Source of the DNA: Glandiceps talaboti
Lineage: Eukaryota; Hemichordata; Enteropneusta; Spengelidae
Assembly (NCBI RefSeq): GCF_964340395.1
Contig: NC_135564.1
Coordinates: 2,381,501 to 2,445,500, forward strand
Direction: 5' to 3'
Length of the DNA stretch: 64,000 bases
Positions within the stretch are counted from its first letter, which is position 1, and every line of letters begins with the position of its first letter. Both the position numbers and the translations under genes were made by a program. Below the pieces are notes generated by a model, which worked only from the letters and a program-made list of their open reading frames with translations, did no database searches and was not told where the DNA came from. This document shows, piece by piece, positions 23,612 through 56,322 of this stretch.

Positions 23612-26600
23612 AATAGCATTCAATGTTCACAAAATCATGCGAGCAGTTATATTTGTTATGACATTTGTTGATTCAGAAATACACATTATGTAATAACAGA
23701 ACCCATGGTGCATGAGTGCCACTGTGGGTTTTCTTGGTATTTACAGTATTTCGGCCACTTCAATAGAGAAAGTATGGATACAGAGAACACTGCAAACACT
23801 TGTGCAAATACTGAGTATGCCACATCAACACTAAAACATCACAGGTTCTGTTCTTTCATGTACGGATATGACCAACCAAATGGAAATGGAAGACCACAGG
23901 GTATCTTCTCACCTGTCTGTGTTTCATCTTCACTGCTCGTATCTAAATCTACATATATCTTTTTCTGTTTTGGATTTGGAATAAAAGCTTCAGTCTTTAT
24001 ACTTCTTTTCTTTATTCCATTGCTGTGCCCACAAGAACTTTGTACCTCCACTATTAACAAAAATACAAAAACACTTTTTGGGTCATGGCTGATGAAGATG
24101 GCTGTTAGTTGCTGAAGAATTTAGATGTATGTGATTTTTTTTATTTTACTGTTGTGTTGATGAAATTAACTTTTACTGAATATTCATGTTTATCTTAGCT
24201 TAAATGCTGATGAATTTTAAATGAGAACTGAAAATGATATTATTTGATTTTAAGAACACCATGTCACATGATAAGAACACCATGTCACATGATAAGAACA
24301 CCATGTCACACGATAAGAAAAACACCAATTAGCTGTTTTCATGTGATGTATTACTTACTGTTTGATATAGATGGTTTTGATTGGCAGCCACTGAATTCTC
24401 CAGAGGACACTGACACATCACTGGTGTTTTCATTTACAGACCCCCTAGCTGTATTGCCAATCTCACTGCTTTCATTTACAGACCCCTTGGTTGTGTCACC
24501 AACCTCACTGCTTTCATTTACAGACCCCCTAGCTGTATCACCAATCTCACTGCTTTCATTTACAGACCCCCTAGCTGTATCACCAATCTCACTGCTTTCA
24601 TTTACGGACCCCCTAGCTGTATCACCAATCTCACTGCTTTCATTTACGGACCCCCTAGCTGTATCACCAATCTCACTGCTTTCATTTACGGACCCCCTAG
24701 CTGCATCACCAATCTCACCATCTTCCTCCTCACTACTGATTTCACTCTTTGAACAACTGGAAACCAATCCAATTACATGCTTCTTGCAGAAAAATTTTAT
24801 CTCATAGTTGATGTGACTGAAATGCAAAAAAGTGCATATTATATATTTTGAGTGCTACTCGGGCATTTACCTGGGAAATCAACCACATACCTATATATAT
24901 ATATATAAATACTATGCTAGATGCTTGGTAGACACCATTTGATTTCTATAACTTTTTATTCACTCACGTATTTGAAAGTTTTAACTAAAGTATGGACAAC
25001 TCAACCCATGTTAAATTAAGATCAAAAAGTGGACCCATGTTTAGGGATTTTTTAGGAAAAAAAATGACTCCTTTTGGTGGCTTATTATGGGAATATGCCA
25101 TTTTACCTCACCTACTGTACAATTACTTTCATTTCATCATTCAACAATGAATATTCAAAAGAGATGTCTTTACACTGAAGGGAATAACCACTTAGGAGTA
25201 CTGAATATTCATTGTTTAACCATGAATAAATTTCTGCTGACTCCCATGAGGCAATGTGGCCCACAGTAAAGATACCATATAAAAGCACAAGATTGGCTTG
25301 GTGTTTCTCTGAAATCGCAAGTAATTGTAGTTGATGTAAAAATCATGAATTGACTCTCCAGACCCAAAGTTTATGAAAATGTTTCTATTTCTTGGAGTGG
25401 TGACCCCCTTTAACTATAAAAAGTTACATTAAAATTATACATGAAGGACTGCATCCACATTTACGGTTTACCTATCACTCATCTCATCAGATGGTCTTTG
25501 GTGAAATTTTCCCTCCTTCATGGCACACAGATAATGGTAAGTAGCTTTGCAATCACTGCGATCACATCCAACTGTTGCACCCTTCTTGTCATGACAGCTT
25601 TTACAAGAGCATCGCTGGAAGACAACGATTATTGACTATTAAGCTGGCAAAATAACAGTTTATTTCAAGCAATGTATGTCATGTGATTTTACACTTCAGA
25701 AGAGACATCATAACTTACTCCTGGGCTGTTTTATTATGGTGCATCCAGGAGGAATTTGATAGGTCATAGTTCACACCAATCATGAGACTGAGTGGCACTG
25801 TTCCTCAAAAACCCATTCTCTGTTCTTATCAAAGGAAAAATGGGGTCACTATAAAACTTTTTAAACAGAGGTCATGAAATCAAAATTTGGCCATTTTAGA
25901 ATCCAATATGGCCACCATTTTAGAATCCAATATGGCCACCAACTACTGTATTAACTCCATGGGAAAATAACAGATTGTCAATTTCCTTAAAAACAAAATG
26001 GTGACCCCAAAATTTCTTTTATTATTTCAAAAGGCCCAAAGTTTGGAAAGATTTTAAAAACTTTAATTGTAAGGGAAATTGTTCCCAAAGTGCATTCTAC
26101 CTTAAACAAGCAAAAAACTAACAAAACAGAAATAATCAAATATGACAAATACAACATATCTCTCTTAATATTAGAATGTACACTAACCAGTATTTGTCCA
26201 CGCTTCATTTCTTTTATGACAGACTTCACTTCAAATCCACCTCCAAAGTCATCAAACTTTGCAGCTTTTGGAGAGGTATCTTTTTGATACAAACCACTGG
26301 AAAAAAGCTGTAATCATAAAGACATTACAAGCACAAAAAAATGTTTGAATATTTGTCTCAATTTGTAAAATTCCACAAGTTTAAGTACCCCCCCCCCCCC
26401 CCTTCTCGGGGATAGTACCGAGATTCAGATTCACCGCTGGTGGCTCACTCCATGGTTTGCATTGGGGATTAAAGTCCTTTTCAAACTGTTCAAACACTGT
26501 ATTATCATAAGGGTTACATATTCATGAAATCATTGATGTTTCTTTTGGAAACAGAGTATATTGACAAACTGGCGTGACAGTCAAGTGCCTTTTCAAAGAA

Positions 26601-26814
26601 GTTTCACTTTAACGCACGAGGCTTACAAATACAAGTTACAATTTCACATTACAATATTTACAAATGTGAAATGAACGTTTGGACTTTGGTTATTTACCAT
26701 GCAATTGTAATGTGCTGCTCGTTTTCCATGGATGTATAGTTTTCCACACAGCTGTACATCTTCTTCATCCTTTCCCTTGTGACAGAATGCACACTTTCCT
26801 TCATCTATCTTCAT
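22073..26814 (-). CDS. Second ePHD-finger protein with tandem repeats and coiled coil
   Basis: Exons on the minus strand, phase-checked: 26814-26698, 26307-26188, 25614-25472, 24816-24359, 24050-23913, 23370-22073 (757 aa). Exons 1-3 and the start of exon 4 encode an extended PHD finger: CAFC near residue 8, LYIHGKRAAHYNC, then FGGGFEVKSVIKEMKRG, CSCKSC, KKGATVGC, YHYLC and FFCKKH. Exon phases 0-0-2 equal those of the ePHD in the gene at 8554. Residues about 158-255 are seven copies of a 14-residue repeat (SSEIGDTARGSVNE). Exon 5 and the start of exon 6 are homologous to each other. A coiled coil follows at about 468-513 (HVQELRNEIDQVKNQMQDMQ), then a helical region of unknown type and a Lys/Ser-rich tail. 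It is probably a nuclear chromatin-binding protein. I do not recognise the C-terminal half. No helicase or transferase part is present. Confidence 0.75.
23435..23566. repeat. 132-bp near-perfect palindrome
   Basis: The left arm 23435-23500 and right arm 23501-23566 are reverse complements with about two to three mismatches and almost no spacer (centre 'gacaatgttgtc'). An (AT)n tract follows directly at 23567-23608. It lies in the intron between exons 5 and 6 of the second ePHD gene. It would form a 66-bp hairpin in RNA or a cruciform in DNA. Confidence 0.95.
23567..23608. repeat. (AT)n microsatellite
   Basis: About 20 AT dinucleotides abut the right end of the palindrome. Confidence 0.95.
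24253..24318. repeat. 20-bp tandem repeat, three copies
   Basis: The unit 'aagaacaccatgtcacatga' occurs three times, then decays. It is just downstream (minus-strand sense) of the donor of exon 4 of the second ePHD gene. Confidence 0.85.
24430..24722 (-). repeat. Coding 42-bp minisatellite, seven copies
   Basis: The plus-strand unit 'tcactgctttcatttacaga'...'agctgtatcaccaa' repeats with few changes. On the minus strand it encodes SSEIGDTARGSVNE, in frame within exon 4 of the second ePHD gene. The central copies are almost identical, so the array expanded recently or is homogenised. Ser/Glu/Asp richness suggests a disordered, possibly phosphorylated linker. Confidence 0.9.
25860..26100. repeat. 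Dispersed repeat related to the satellite at 37638
   Basis: It contains 'attttagaatccaatatggccacca' twice, then 'ttccttaaaaacaaaatgg', 'ccaaagtttggaaagatttt' and 'aaaactttaattgtaaggga'. The same order of phrases appears at 37638-38560. It therefore looks like a dispersed element, intronic in the second ePHD gene. Confidence 0.7.
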
Positions 26815-27448
26815 CTTTAGATTAGAATGCAGTTCCAACACTTATATGCAGGGTGTACACCGTACAGGAATGTTTGCTAAATATCGCAGTACGTATAGAT
26901 GTTGTGGCGGGAATTCTTGCACAATTACAGTCAGACAATTAATGACGACGTCTTAGGTGCAGACCTCGTAAATATAAACATGGCTGTATTCCAATAATAT
27001 CTGCTGTTGCTACTTCTTATAGTCGTCGTCAGCTAGCCTGGCATCGATTTTCCCGGAAAATGCTTTGAAAAGGCTTACGACCAATCAATGGACAATGCAG
27101 CTCTGAATCAACAATGGAAAGGGGACAGACTCTTCAAGGTTAGGCTACTCATAATCGGGGTGACGAACATTAATAAATAGTAAATGATGCATTTTATGAT
27201 ACTCTTTCAACTTTGTTCACGATATATTAGAGTATTTAAGTTGGTAAAGACAATATATTTCTATTTGTGTAAATATCTTGCACCTTGGAACTTACAACCC
27301 AGGTATCTTTATTAGATCGGATTGTATTACGATATGCTTATCACCATCACAAAAGTGGAATGTTCCATTACGGTCGTCGAGCTACCCGAGTCGTAATCGA
27401 GGAGCATTGTGGGATGTTACTTACATGTTAGACTCGGGTAAAAACAAA
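26815..27448. promoter_or_regulatory. Divergent promoter interval between second ePHD gene and SMARCC
   Basis: The two start codons (26814 minus, 27449 plus) are 634 bp apart in head-to-head orientation, with no other gene between. The SMARCC start sits in AAAATGGCGAC, a YY1-like core overlapping the initiator ATG, as is common in housekeeping genes. I see no TATA box placed convincingly for either gene. A shared bidirectional promoter is inferred from spacing alone. Confidence 0.6.
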
Positions 27449-48846
<21,398 letters not shown>

Positions 48847-49430
48847 TCAAGACTTCATGTGCAGTGCCCTCACTGGCAGCAATGTTACAAAGCCATGGTC
48901 AAGACAAACAGTACAGCGCCCTCATTGGCCAATGTTACTAGATTTGTAGCCCATTCCATTCAGGAATTATATCTACAAAATACTTTGCTCACAAAGTTGA
49001 ACAAAAATAAACCAAACAATTTCCCAGTGAGGATACAAACATCAAAAACATTGCAAATTTATTTATATTTTTGTGAATATTTCAGGCATGAAGTAGAGGA
49101 AAAGAAGTACTATTGTGAACAGAGTAAAAGATTACTTACACTCAAAACACATCATGGTTTCATTATTGAAAAATGATATGCCATTTCCTCAACTGAGATA
49201 TCCTGTGTAATTGAAGGAATACGAAATAAATATTTCCACTAGCTTCGATATATTGAATTTCTATATATAATAGTAAGGGTTTTCTAGATTTTAATTATTT
49301 AGTAGAGTAGAACTATGTTGTGTAAAGCTCAACTTAAGTCCTTTAGGATCAGCAGTTTGCAAACTGTATTCAAGTCAAATTGTTGTTGCAGCAGACTTGC
49401 TTATATCTTGAACGTTTTGTGTTAATAAAC
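48847..49430 (+). terminator. SMARCC 3' UTR with poly(A) signals
   Basis: After the stop at 48844-48846, AATAAA hexamers occur at 49006, 49225 and 49424. The last two, in AT-rich sequence, are the likelier signals. A GT-rich tract at 49476-49550 lies downstream of the third, as a downstream element often does. Confidence 0.5.
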
Positions 49431-49475
49431 ATTTCACTTTTTGTATGTAAAATGATCCATTTGTATTTTATTAGA

Positions 49476-49550
49476 TGTGTGTGTGTGTGTGTGTGTGTGT
49501 CTGTGTCTCTGTGTGTGTCTGTCTCAGTGTGTGTGTGTGTGTGTGTGTGA
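49476..49550. repeat. (GT)n compound microsatellite
   Basis: GT dinucleotides with 'ctgtgtctctgtgtgtgtctgtctca' interruptions. Confidence 0.95.
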
Positions 49551-52343
49551 TAATCTAAGCCCACAGTACATGAAAAACTTAAGTCAACTATACACATGTT
49601 GGGTGTCAGAGCATCACCCACAACTATATTAAACACTTTTATACTCACACATGTTTTGAGTTTAAAAAAACTATTGACTCTGTGTTGATATCAGTACATA
49701 TATATAGTGCTGGATGAAAATATGCAAATGTCAGAATTGAGGCCACTTTAAACAACTATTACTTTCTGCTGGCCACACATTTATAGAGTTGTACATAACA
49801 AAAAGTATTTGTTGGCAAATGAGTAGTGTTTTAATGCATTGGATTTTAAGTTGCCCATCACATAAGATAGTAAAATGATACATTTCAAAGAAATCTTAGA
49901 ACACACTACAACATGCAACTTCTCAAATCTCTACAAATGTGATTAATTTAGTGTAGGTTATACATGTAAAAAGGCATTAAAGAATAGATAATTGGTATAG
50001 TTTTGTGTGAACTAGGTTGTCATGGCAATTATGCGTCATATATTTCATGCAACTTGATAAATATAACCAAAGAGTAAAAAGAGGATTCACTAATTTGTGT
50101 AGTCTGCAATAGAGAATCAAAATTTATAAAAGGCAACATTTGCTTGTCGTACTCCTCATATGACAAGTCTGGAAAATCACATGACTGTAGACAAAACCTG
50201 ACAGGAAAGGGGCAGCGCCATGAATAAGCCAATCATATAAGTCTCAGTTCAGCTGAATACATTGTCAATTTGTGCACAAAGAAGTGTTGAAAACAAGTTG
50301 CTGTGTCCAAACTCAGAACTGTCATTACTCTTCTTAACATTCAGATCACTGCTACTTTTCTAGGCTGTCTGTAATCACAGTGTCACCAGGTCTACTATCA
50401 CCCTTTGAGAAAACAAGTGAAAATATTTAATTAAAAAAATATAAGTAATACGGCCTATTGCACTCTAGCCTACACGTACACTCGAAGGACAAGTGCTACC
50501 ACTCTATATGCTATCCTAACTGACATTTTGATTTTGAATTTCACCGTCATTCCTCGTCTTTGATGATAGCTGTGTCCCACTGGTCTAGAATGGCATTCCT
50601 GTATAGATCATTATTGGTCGAATACATAATAAGACATATTTAAATCGTGCCATCAGTTCATGCTGAATGCACAATTAGGTGTCGTGATGGAAATGCGACC
50701 TCACTCTAATTACATACGTTGTATTCTATTCAACTGTCACTAATATTTTGCACACATTATGTGTGTGGCTTCTAAACCAGTGGAACACAGCTATGATTGT
50801 AGATGAGAAAAAGACAGCGAAATTCAAAATCAAAATATCAGTTAGGATAGCAAATAGAGTGGTTACATAGTGCTAGTTGTTCAAGTCTGGGTGTAGGCTA
50901 ATTAAACTCAGCTCAATTGCACCTCTTCAGTCTAGACATTATCTGTTGGCTTGTGAATCTGGAGATCTCTTTCAACATGTACTGAATTCAGCATAATTTA
51001 GCACATCATTCCATGCAAAAGGAGTGTTCAGTTTTGAGGGCTGAGCAGTCGCTAGAAAGTTGTTATGTGTTCTATTGAAATAGACTTTTACCCCCTGTGA
51101 GCCCTTCTCAAAACAAACCATACCCTCAACAAACAAACAAATGGCAAAATGGCATGGAGCACAACTGTACATTTATTGCCTATCCAGACCTGTTGTTACC
51201 TTTACAATATATGCCATCTTTGGCTGTTGGTATGGGCATGGTCTTGTTGCTATGCATATTCACATTCACTCTTTGGATGTTTATCCACTTGCCTAACCGT
51301 CCCTTTTGTTATCTTTGCAATAGACACCATCATTTGACTGTTGCTATATTGGCGTGGTCTTGTTGCTGTGGATATCTGTATACATTTTTGAATGTTTACT
51401 CAATTGCCTACTAGATAATGTTATTTTTCCTAAATATACTGGCATTTGGTTGTTGCTAAGGGTATGGTCAGGGTTGCCAGGGTCAATTGTGTCAAAATGT
51501 TTAGAAAATCTGCAGAATAACAGTTGTAGAAACATCTCGCCAAATTTCAGGCCCATCGACCAAGTACGTTTTGAGATATAAGTTTCTCACTAAAATTCAC
51601 ATTTTTACAGCTATAAATGTGCATATCACTGATGAAATCATCACATGCTTAATAGTTAGTTTACACATCCCCAAATGCATGATCCATCGCCATTAAATTT
51701 CAGCCGAAATAGCCAATTTTTTAAATTAAAGATCTCGACAAAAAGTCACAATTTTAGACGTAAATGTTAATATCACTTACAGAATTGCCATGTCATGAAC
51801 AATTATTAATCTATACACCCCTAAGAACATTCCTACCAAATTTCATGCCAATCTGGCCAGTAGTTTTGTAAAAGTGATGGCCCTCCTTTGAACACTAAAT
51901 TGAGGTGATCCCCTCAGATATGTCACCACCCCCTCACCCATAAAAAAGTGAACGCACCCTAAATTTTATACCAATTACATTATCACGTCCATTCACACTG
52001 GAAGGTGGAGTTTGGTCGCTGTTTCGGTCATCAGTGCCTGTCAAGGTGTGAAAGATTACTACTGACAACATGCACTGTTAATTGAAATTTATTCATTTGA
52101 TACTATGTCTACACAGCATGTATTTGTGTGCTAGAATTCCTGGTTCCACTATTCATGGTTAGTGATGGTTAGTTTTACAAACCAACGACTAGTCTCTAGT
52201 CTATAAACACTGGCAAGATATGACTGACTTTTATAGTTAGCAATGTCAAGGGATGCAAATTTGAAAGCACTGTTGAATACCCCATCTTTCAAAAACCGTG
52301 AATCGGACCAATGCGACCCCCCAGCCCCAACCACGAGACTGAC
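49551..52343. other. Intergenic or intronic stretch without recognised exon
   Basis: No coding exon was recognised on either strand. In particular no C1q head was found to follow the collagen exon at 52344. It contains a foldback element (50466-50900). It also holds sequence at 51460-51900 in which phrases such as 'acaatttt'/'cacatttttacagctataaa', 'atatcact' and 'aaatttcagccgaaatagcc' recur in two half-similar blocks, likely a dispersed repeat. Confidence 0.45.
50466..50900. mobile_element. 435-bp foldback (MITE-like) element with about 125-bp arms
   Basis: It starts TAGCCTACAC and ends GTGTAGGCTA. The left arm ('ccactctatatgctatccta', 'actgacattttgattttgaa', 'agctgtgtcccactggtcta') is inverted in the right arm ('aaccagtggaacacagct', 'ttcaaaatcaaaatatcagt', 'taggatagcaaatagagtgg'). 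The centre of about 180 bp has no open frame of note. Confidence 0.9.
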
Positions 52344-55300
52344 CAGCATTTCCTTTTTGTCCTTTATCTCCAGTATAACCTTGATAACCCATGGCTCCTT
52401 TTTGTCCTTTACTTCCAGTATAACCTTGATAACCCTTGGCTCCTTTTTGTCCTTTACTTCCTCTATATCCTTGTGGACCAACATTTCCTATATAACCCTT
52501 GATTCCTTTCTGCCCTTTACTTCCTTGCCATCCTCGTGGACCAATCTGGCCAATATTTCCAGTATCGCCCTTGATTCCTTTCAGTCCTCTATTTCCTGGA
52601 AGTCCTTGTGGACCAGTGGGACCAACATTTCCTGTAATACCCATGATTCCTCTCTGTCCTTTGATTCCTGGATGTCCTTGTGGTCCATTTGGGCCAGCAT
52701 TTCCTAGGTCTCCTTTAACCCCTTGAATACCAGGTTGTCCAGTGGGGCCTGCATTTCCAGTATTACCCATGGCTCCTTTCTGTCCTGTATATCCTGGCAG
52801 TCCTCGTGGACCAATATGGCCATCATTTCCAATTTCTCCTTTATCACCTTTAACTCCTTGAATACCTATTTGACCAGTGGGACCAACACTTCCTGTGTTA
52901 CCCATGATTCCTTTCTGTCCTTTGTTTCCCTGGAGTCCTTGGGGACCAGTGAGGCCAACATTTCCTGTGTTACCCATGATTCCTTTCTGTCCTTTGTTTC
53001 CCTGGAGTCCTTGGGGACCAGTGGGGCCAACACTTCCTGTGTTACCCATGATTCCTTTCTGTCCTTTGTTTCCCTGGAGTCCTTGGGGACCAGAGAGGCC
53101 AACATTTCCTGTGTTACCTATGATTCCTTTCTGACCTTTGTTTCCAGGAAATCCTTGGGGGCCAGTGGGACCAACACTTCCTGTGTTACCCATGATTCCT
53201 TTCTGTCCTTTGTTTCCCTGGAGTCCCTGGGGACCAGAGAGGCCAACACTTCCTGTGTTACCTATGATTCCTTTCTGACCTTTGTTTCCAGGAAATCCTT
53301 GGGGGCCATTGGGACCAACATTTCCTGTGTTACCCATGATTCCTTTCTGTCCTTTGTCTCCCTGGAGTCCTTGGGGACCAGAGAGGCCAACACTCCCTGT
53401 GTTACCTATGATTCCTTTCTGTCCTTTGTTTCCAGGAAATCCTTGGGGACCAGTGGGGCCAACATTTCCTGTGTTACCCATGACTCCTTTCTGTCCTTTA
53501 TTTCCTGGAAGTCCTTGTGGACCTAGATGGCCATTGTTTCCTATTTCTCCTTTATCACCTTTGACCCCTTGCATACCAGTTCGACCAGTGGAACCAACAC
53601 TTCCCTTTAACCCCATGATTCCTTTTTGCCCTTTACTTCCCGACGGTCCTTGCTCACCAGCATTTCCTGATTCTCCGTTGTCACCTTTTACTCCTTGATT
53701 ACCAGTTTGACCTTTTTGACCTTTACTACCAGGTGATCCAACTAGACCTATGGGACCATCATTTCCCATATCTCCCTTGTTTCCTTTCACCCCGTGGGTA
53801 CCTTCTTGACCTGGAACACCTGTATTTCCTCTGGACCCTTGTTGTCCTTTCTGCCCCACTGCTCCAGGAGCACCTGATAAATAAAGAACAATTTATTTAA
53901 TACAAATATAAAAGTAAATATTAATAATCTGATCTATATTGCATTTCACTTTTTAACTTTGGATTAACTTAAATAATGGTAGAGTAAATAGTATTAAAAA
54001 CCATGTCAGTATATTCTCTTTTTTTGTGGTCCATCATATTAGAGGTATTTTCCAGTAATTAAATTGGTGAGGGCCAGGGGAATTATGGGGAAGTCATATA
54101 TCTTAATTTGACGTATTGTATTATTTAACTTTTAGGGAGCCTTCAGTAATAACAGGGGGCCGGGGTATGGGTGGGGGTAACCTTTTACAAATCTGTTCTC
54201 TCAGGAGGGAAAACCATGTTTTACTTTGTCTCATTATATTGTCTAATTTTACACTTTTTGAGGAGGGGAGATTTGACATCCCACTGCTGTCACATCAGTA
54301 GGGGATAGGGTTAGAATTAGGGGTAGGGTTAGAATTAGGTAACGTAATATCAGCTCATGTCACTGCTGACAATGTTGTAGTGAATTAATTGTCAGGTGTG
54401 ATGTGAGGAGAGAAGTCACAGTGGGGTTCACATGAGTATTAACCAGGTTTAAACTGAATTCTTCCCATAAAGGCACAAACATAGATTTTTTAGGCCTACC
54501 CACATTGTTGGAATGCAAAATTCTGAGTTATAGCTATCATACATGATGTAAATCTATGAAAGTTAAAGCTTCCAAAGTTACATATTGCCTGATTATTAAA
54601 ATAATATTAATTATGCAAATTAACCATTTAGCTTATAAGTTACACGAAGCTGTAAATGACTCATGCACTTCTTAACCACCAATACTTGTACTAAATTATC
54701 TGAAGTTTGCATTCTTAAAATACAACCTAATTACCGAAAATCATTAATTATGCAAATTAATCATTAGAATCAAAGATTATACCAACATGCTGGAGAATAT
54801 ATGTGTGCTTTCTGATGGTTGATGTGTGTGCCAAGTTATTTTGAATTTGAAACATGCATTCCAAAGATATAGCTTTAAATATTCAAATTACTCATTAAAA
54901 GTGAAAGCTATGTCAAAAAACTTCATAGGACATGTGTGCATTGTTATGGTTGATATATGTATAACATTATAGGAAATTGGAAGCTTGCATTTTTAAGATA
55001 AAGCCTAATCATGCTAATTACCAAAAAACATTAGTTATGAAAATTATTCATTATAGCTGTAAGCTAAATCAACAAATTTTATAGGACATGTGCGCTTTGT
55101 TCTGGTTAATGTATGTACTAAATTACATTAGTTTAACTTTTTACCGAAAAAATTAATATTAGTTACTGCAATAAGTGTATAATTTGTCATGTACCTTTTA
55201 TAATAATGATATTAAACCATGTGGTATGCCGGGCCTAAGTACTAGTTCTAAAGCAACTAGCCGTGCGGAAGAAATAAATAAGAGCAAGAACACTGAGAAG

Positions 55301-55624
55301 TTGGTCGTGTACATCATAATGTTGTTGAACAACTAGCTGAACAAACTTCAATTTTTTAGTGAAATATAATTACATTTGACATTTTTAGTGTAGTATAGTA
55401 TAATACATTTTATTTGGCACAAAACTGCATTTGAAAATCGGAGAAAAAAATAGAAATACAACAAAACAAGAAATACAATAAATAAAAAACAACAAACCTT
55501 TTTCTCCTCTGATAACACGGTAGATGCCTGGTGTTATTACATGACTTTGTAATGTTGTTGGCTGTGCCACCAGAAGAACATGACAACCAGTAATGATGAA
55601 AAAAATTACAATTACACCTGTCAT
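52344..55624 (-). CDS. Secreted long collagen-like protein (3' end unresolved)
   Basis: Two minus-strand exons join in phase 1: 55624-55498 and 53873-52344. The first encodes a signal peptide ([20 protein letters not shown]) followed by [14 protein letters not shown], homologous to the first exon of the nested C1q gene. The second encodes about 170 uninterrupted Gly-X-Y triplets rich in GNKGQKG and GPQGLQG. These contain about eight 24-residue repeats in which an FPG/IIG unit alternates with an LQG/IMG unit. The collagen exon reaches a donor (GCTG|GTCAGT) at 52344/52343 in phase 1. Reading through gives only a short non-collagen tail to a stop near 52246. No C1q exon follows within 3.5 kb. 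The product would be a secreted triple-helical rod. Its C-terminal domain is either missing, beyond what I can recognise, or supplied by the phase-compatible C1q exon at 39307. Confidence 0.75.
52860..53470 (-). repeat. Coding 72-bp collagen repeat
   Basis: On the plus strand 'ccttggggaccag(t/a)g(g/a)g' recurs every 72 bases. It encodes GPQG(LQ/FP)GNKGQKGI(M/I)GNTG. The alternation of two unit types gives a 144-bp higher-order period, showing that expansion proceeded by dimers. Confidence 0.9.
54530..55190. repeat. AT-rich dispersed repeat with roughly 120-150-bp half-periodicity
   Basis: Phrases such as 'taattatgcaaattaa(c/t)cattta', 'cataggacatgtg(t/c)gc', 'tggttgatatatgta' and 'aagataaagcctaat' recur four to five times with heavy decay. 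This looks like an old tandem array or dispersed element in the intron of the collagen-like gene. Confidence 0.6.
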
Positions 55625-56057
55625 CGCTGCAGATGACGACTCCAGTTTTACGAAATGGGAGCTCAGGCATTCAGTGACAACCACAAGAGATAAGGCAAAA
55701 TGCGGAAATGCTTATTCATATGTCAAAACATTTATCTGTGACACAGATCTGATTATCATAATTATCGAAACTATCACCCCCAAGATAGTTATTGATATTA
55801 TTATTATAGTCTTTAATTCGGACAACAACGTCCATATAAATATATGTTACAGAAAAGCTACATGACTGATGTTCTTAAATATAAGAATCTTAACATATAA
55901 ATTAAACAAAAAGTTATTAAATATCAAACGAAATCCATCAATCGACGTATAGCAAACCTCTGTTTAGTGACAGAGTAGTCGCTGCTGTCATTGTATTCTG
56001 AATCAACATATAATTACGCAATTTTGCAATAGCTGATTATAGTCCGCCCCAAGATCC

Positions 56058-56322
56058 ATGTATGTATGTATGTATGTATGTATGTATGTATGTATGTATG
56101 TATGTATGTATGTATGTATGTATGTATGTATGTATGTATGTATGTATGTATGTGTGTGTATGTATGTATGTATGTATGTATGTATGTATGTATGTGTGTA
56201 TGTGTGTATGTGTGTATGTGTGTATTTGTGTATGTATGTATGTATGTGTGTATGTATGTGTGTATGTATGTGTGTATGTATGTATGTATGTATGTATGTA
56301 TGTATGTATGTATGTATGTATG
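56058..56322. repeat. (TGTA)n / (TGTG)n microsatellite
   Basis: About 66 tetranucleotide units, pure 'atgt' at both ends, with 'gtgt' variants in the middle. All Met-Tyr-Val-Cys and Ile-His-Thr frames here are artefacts. Confidence 0.96.

Noticed and set aside
50029-50232. 67-codon minus-strand open frame as a possible C1q or collagen-gene exon
   Set aside because: It has no Gly-X-Y, no C1q motifs and no convincing splice sites.
52723-53698. Plus-strand open frames across the collagen exon (Ser/Phe- and Pro-rich)
   Set aside because: Antisense shadows of the 72-bp collagen repeats.
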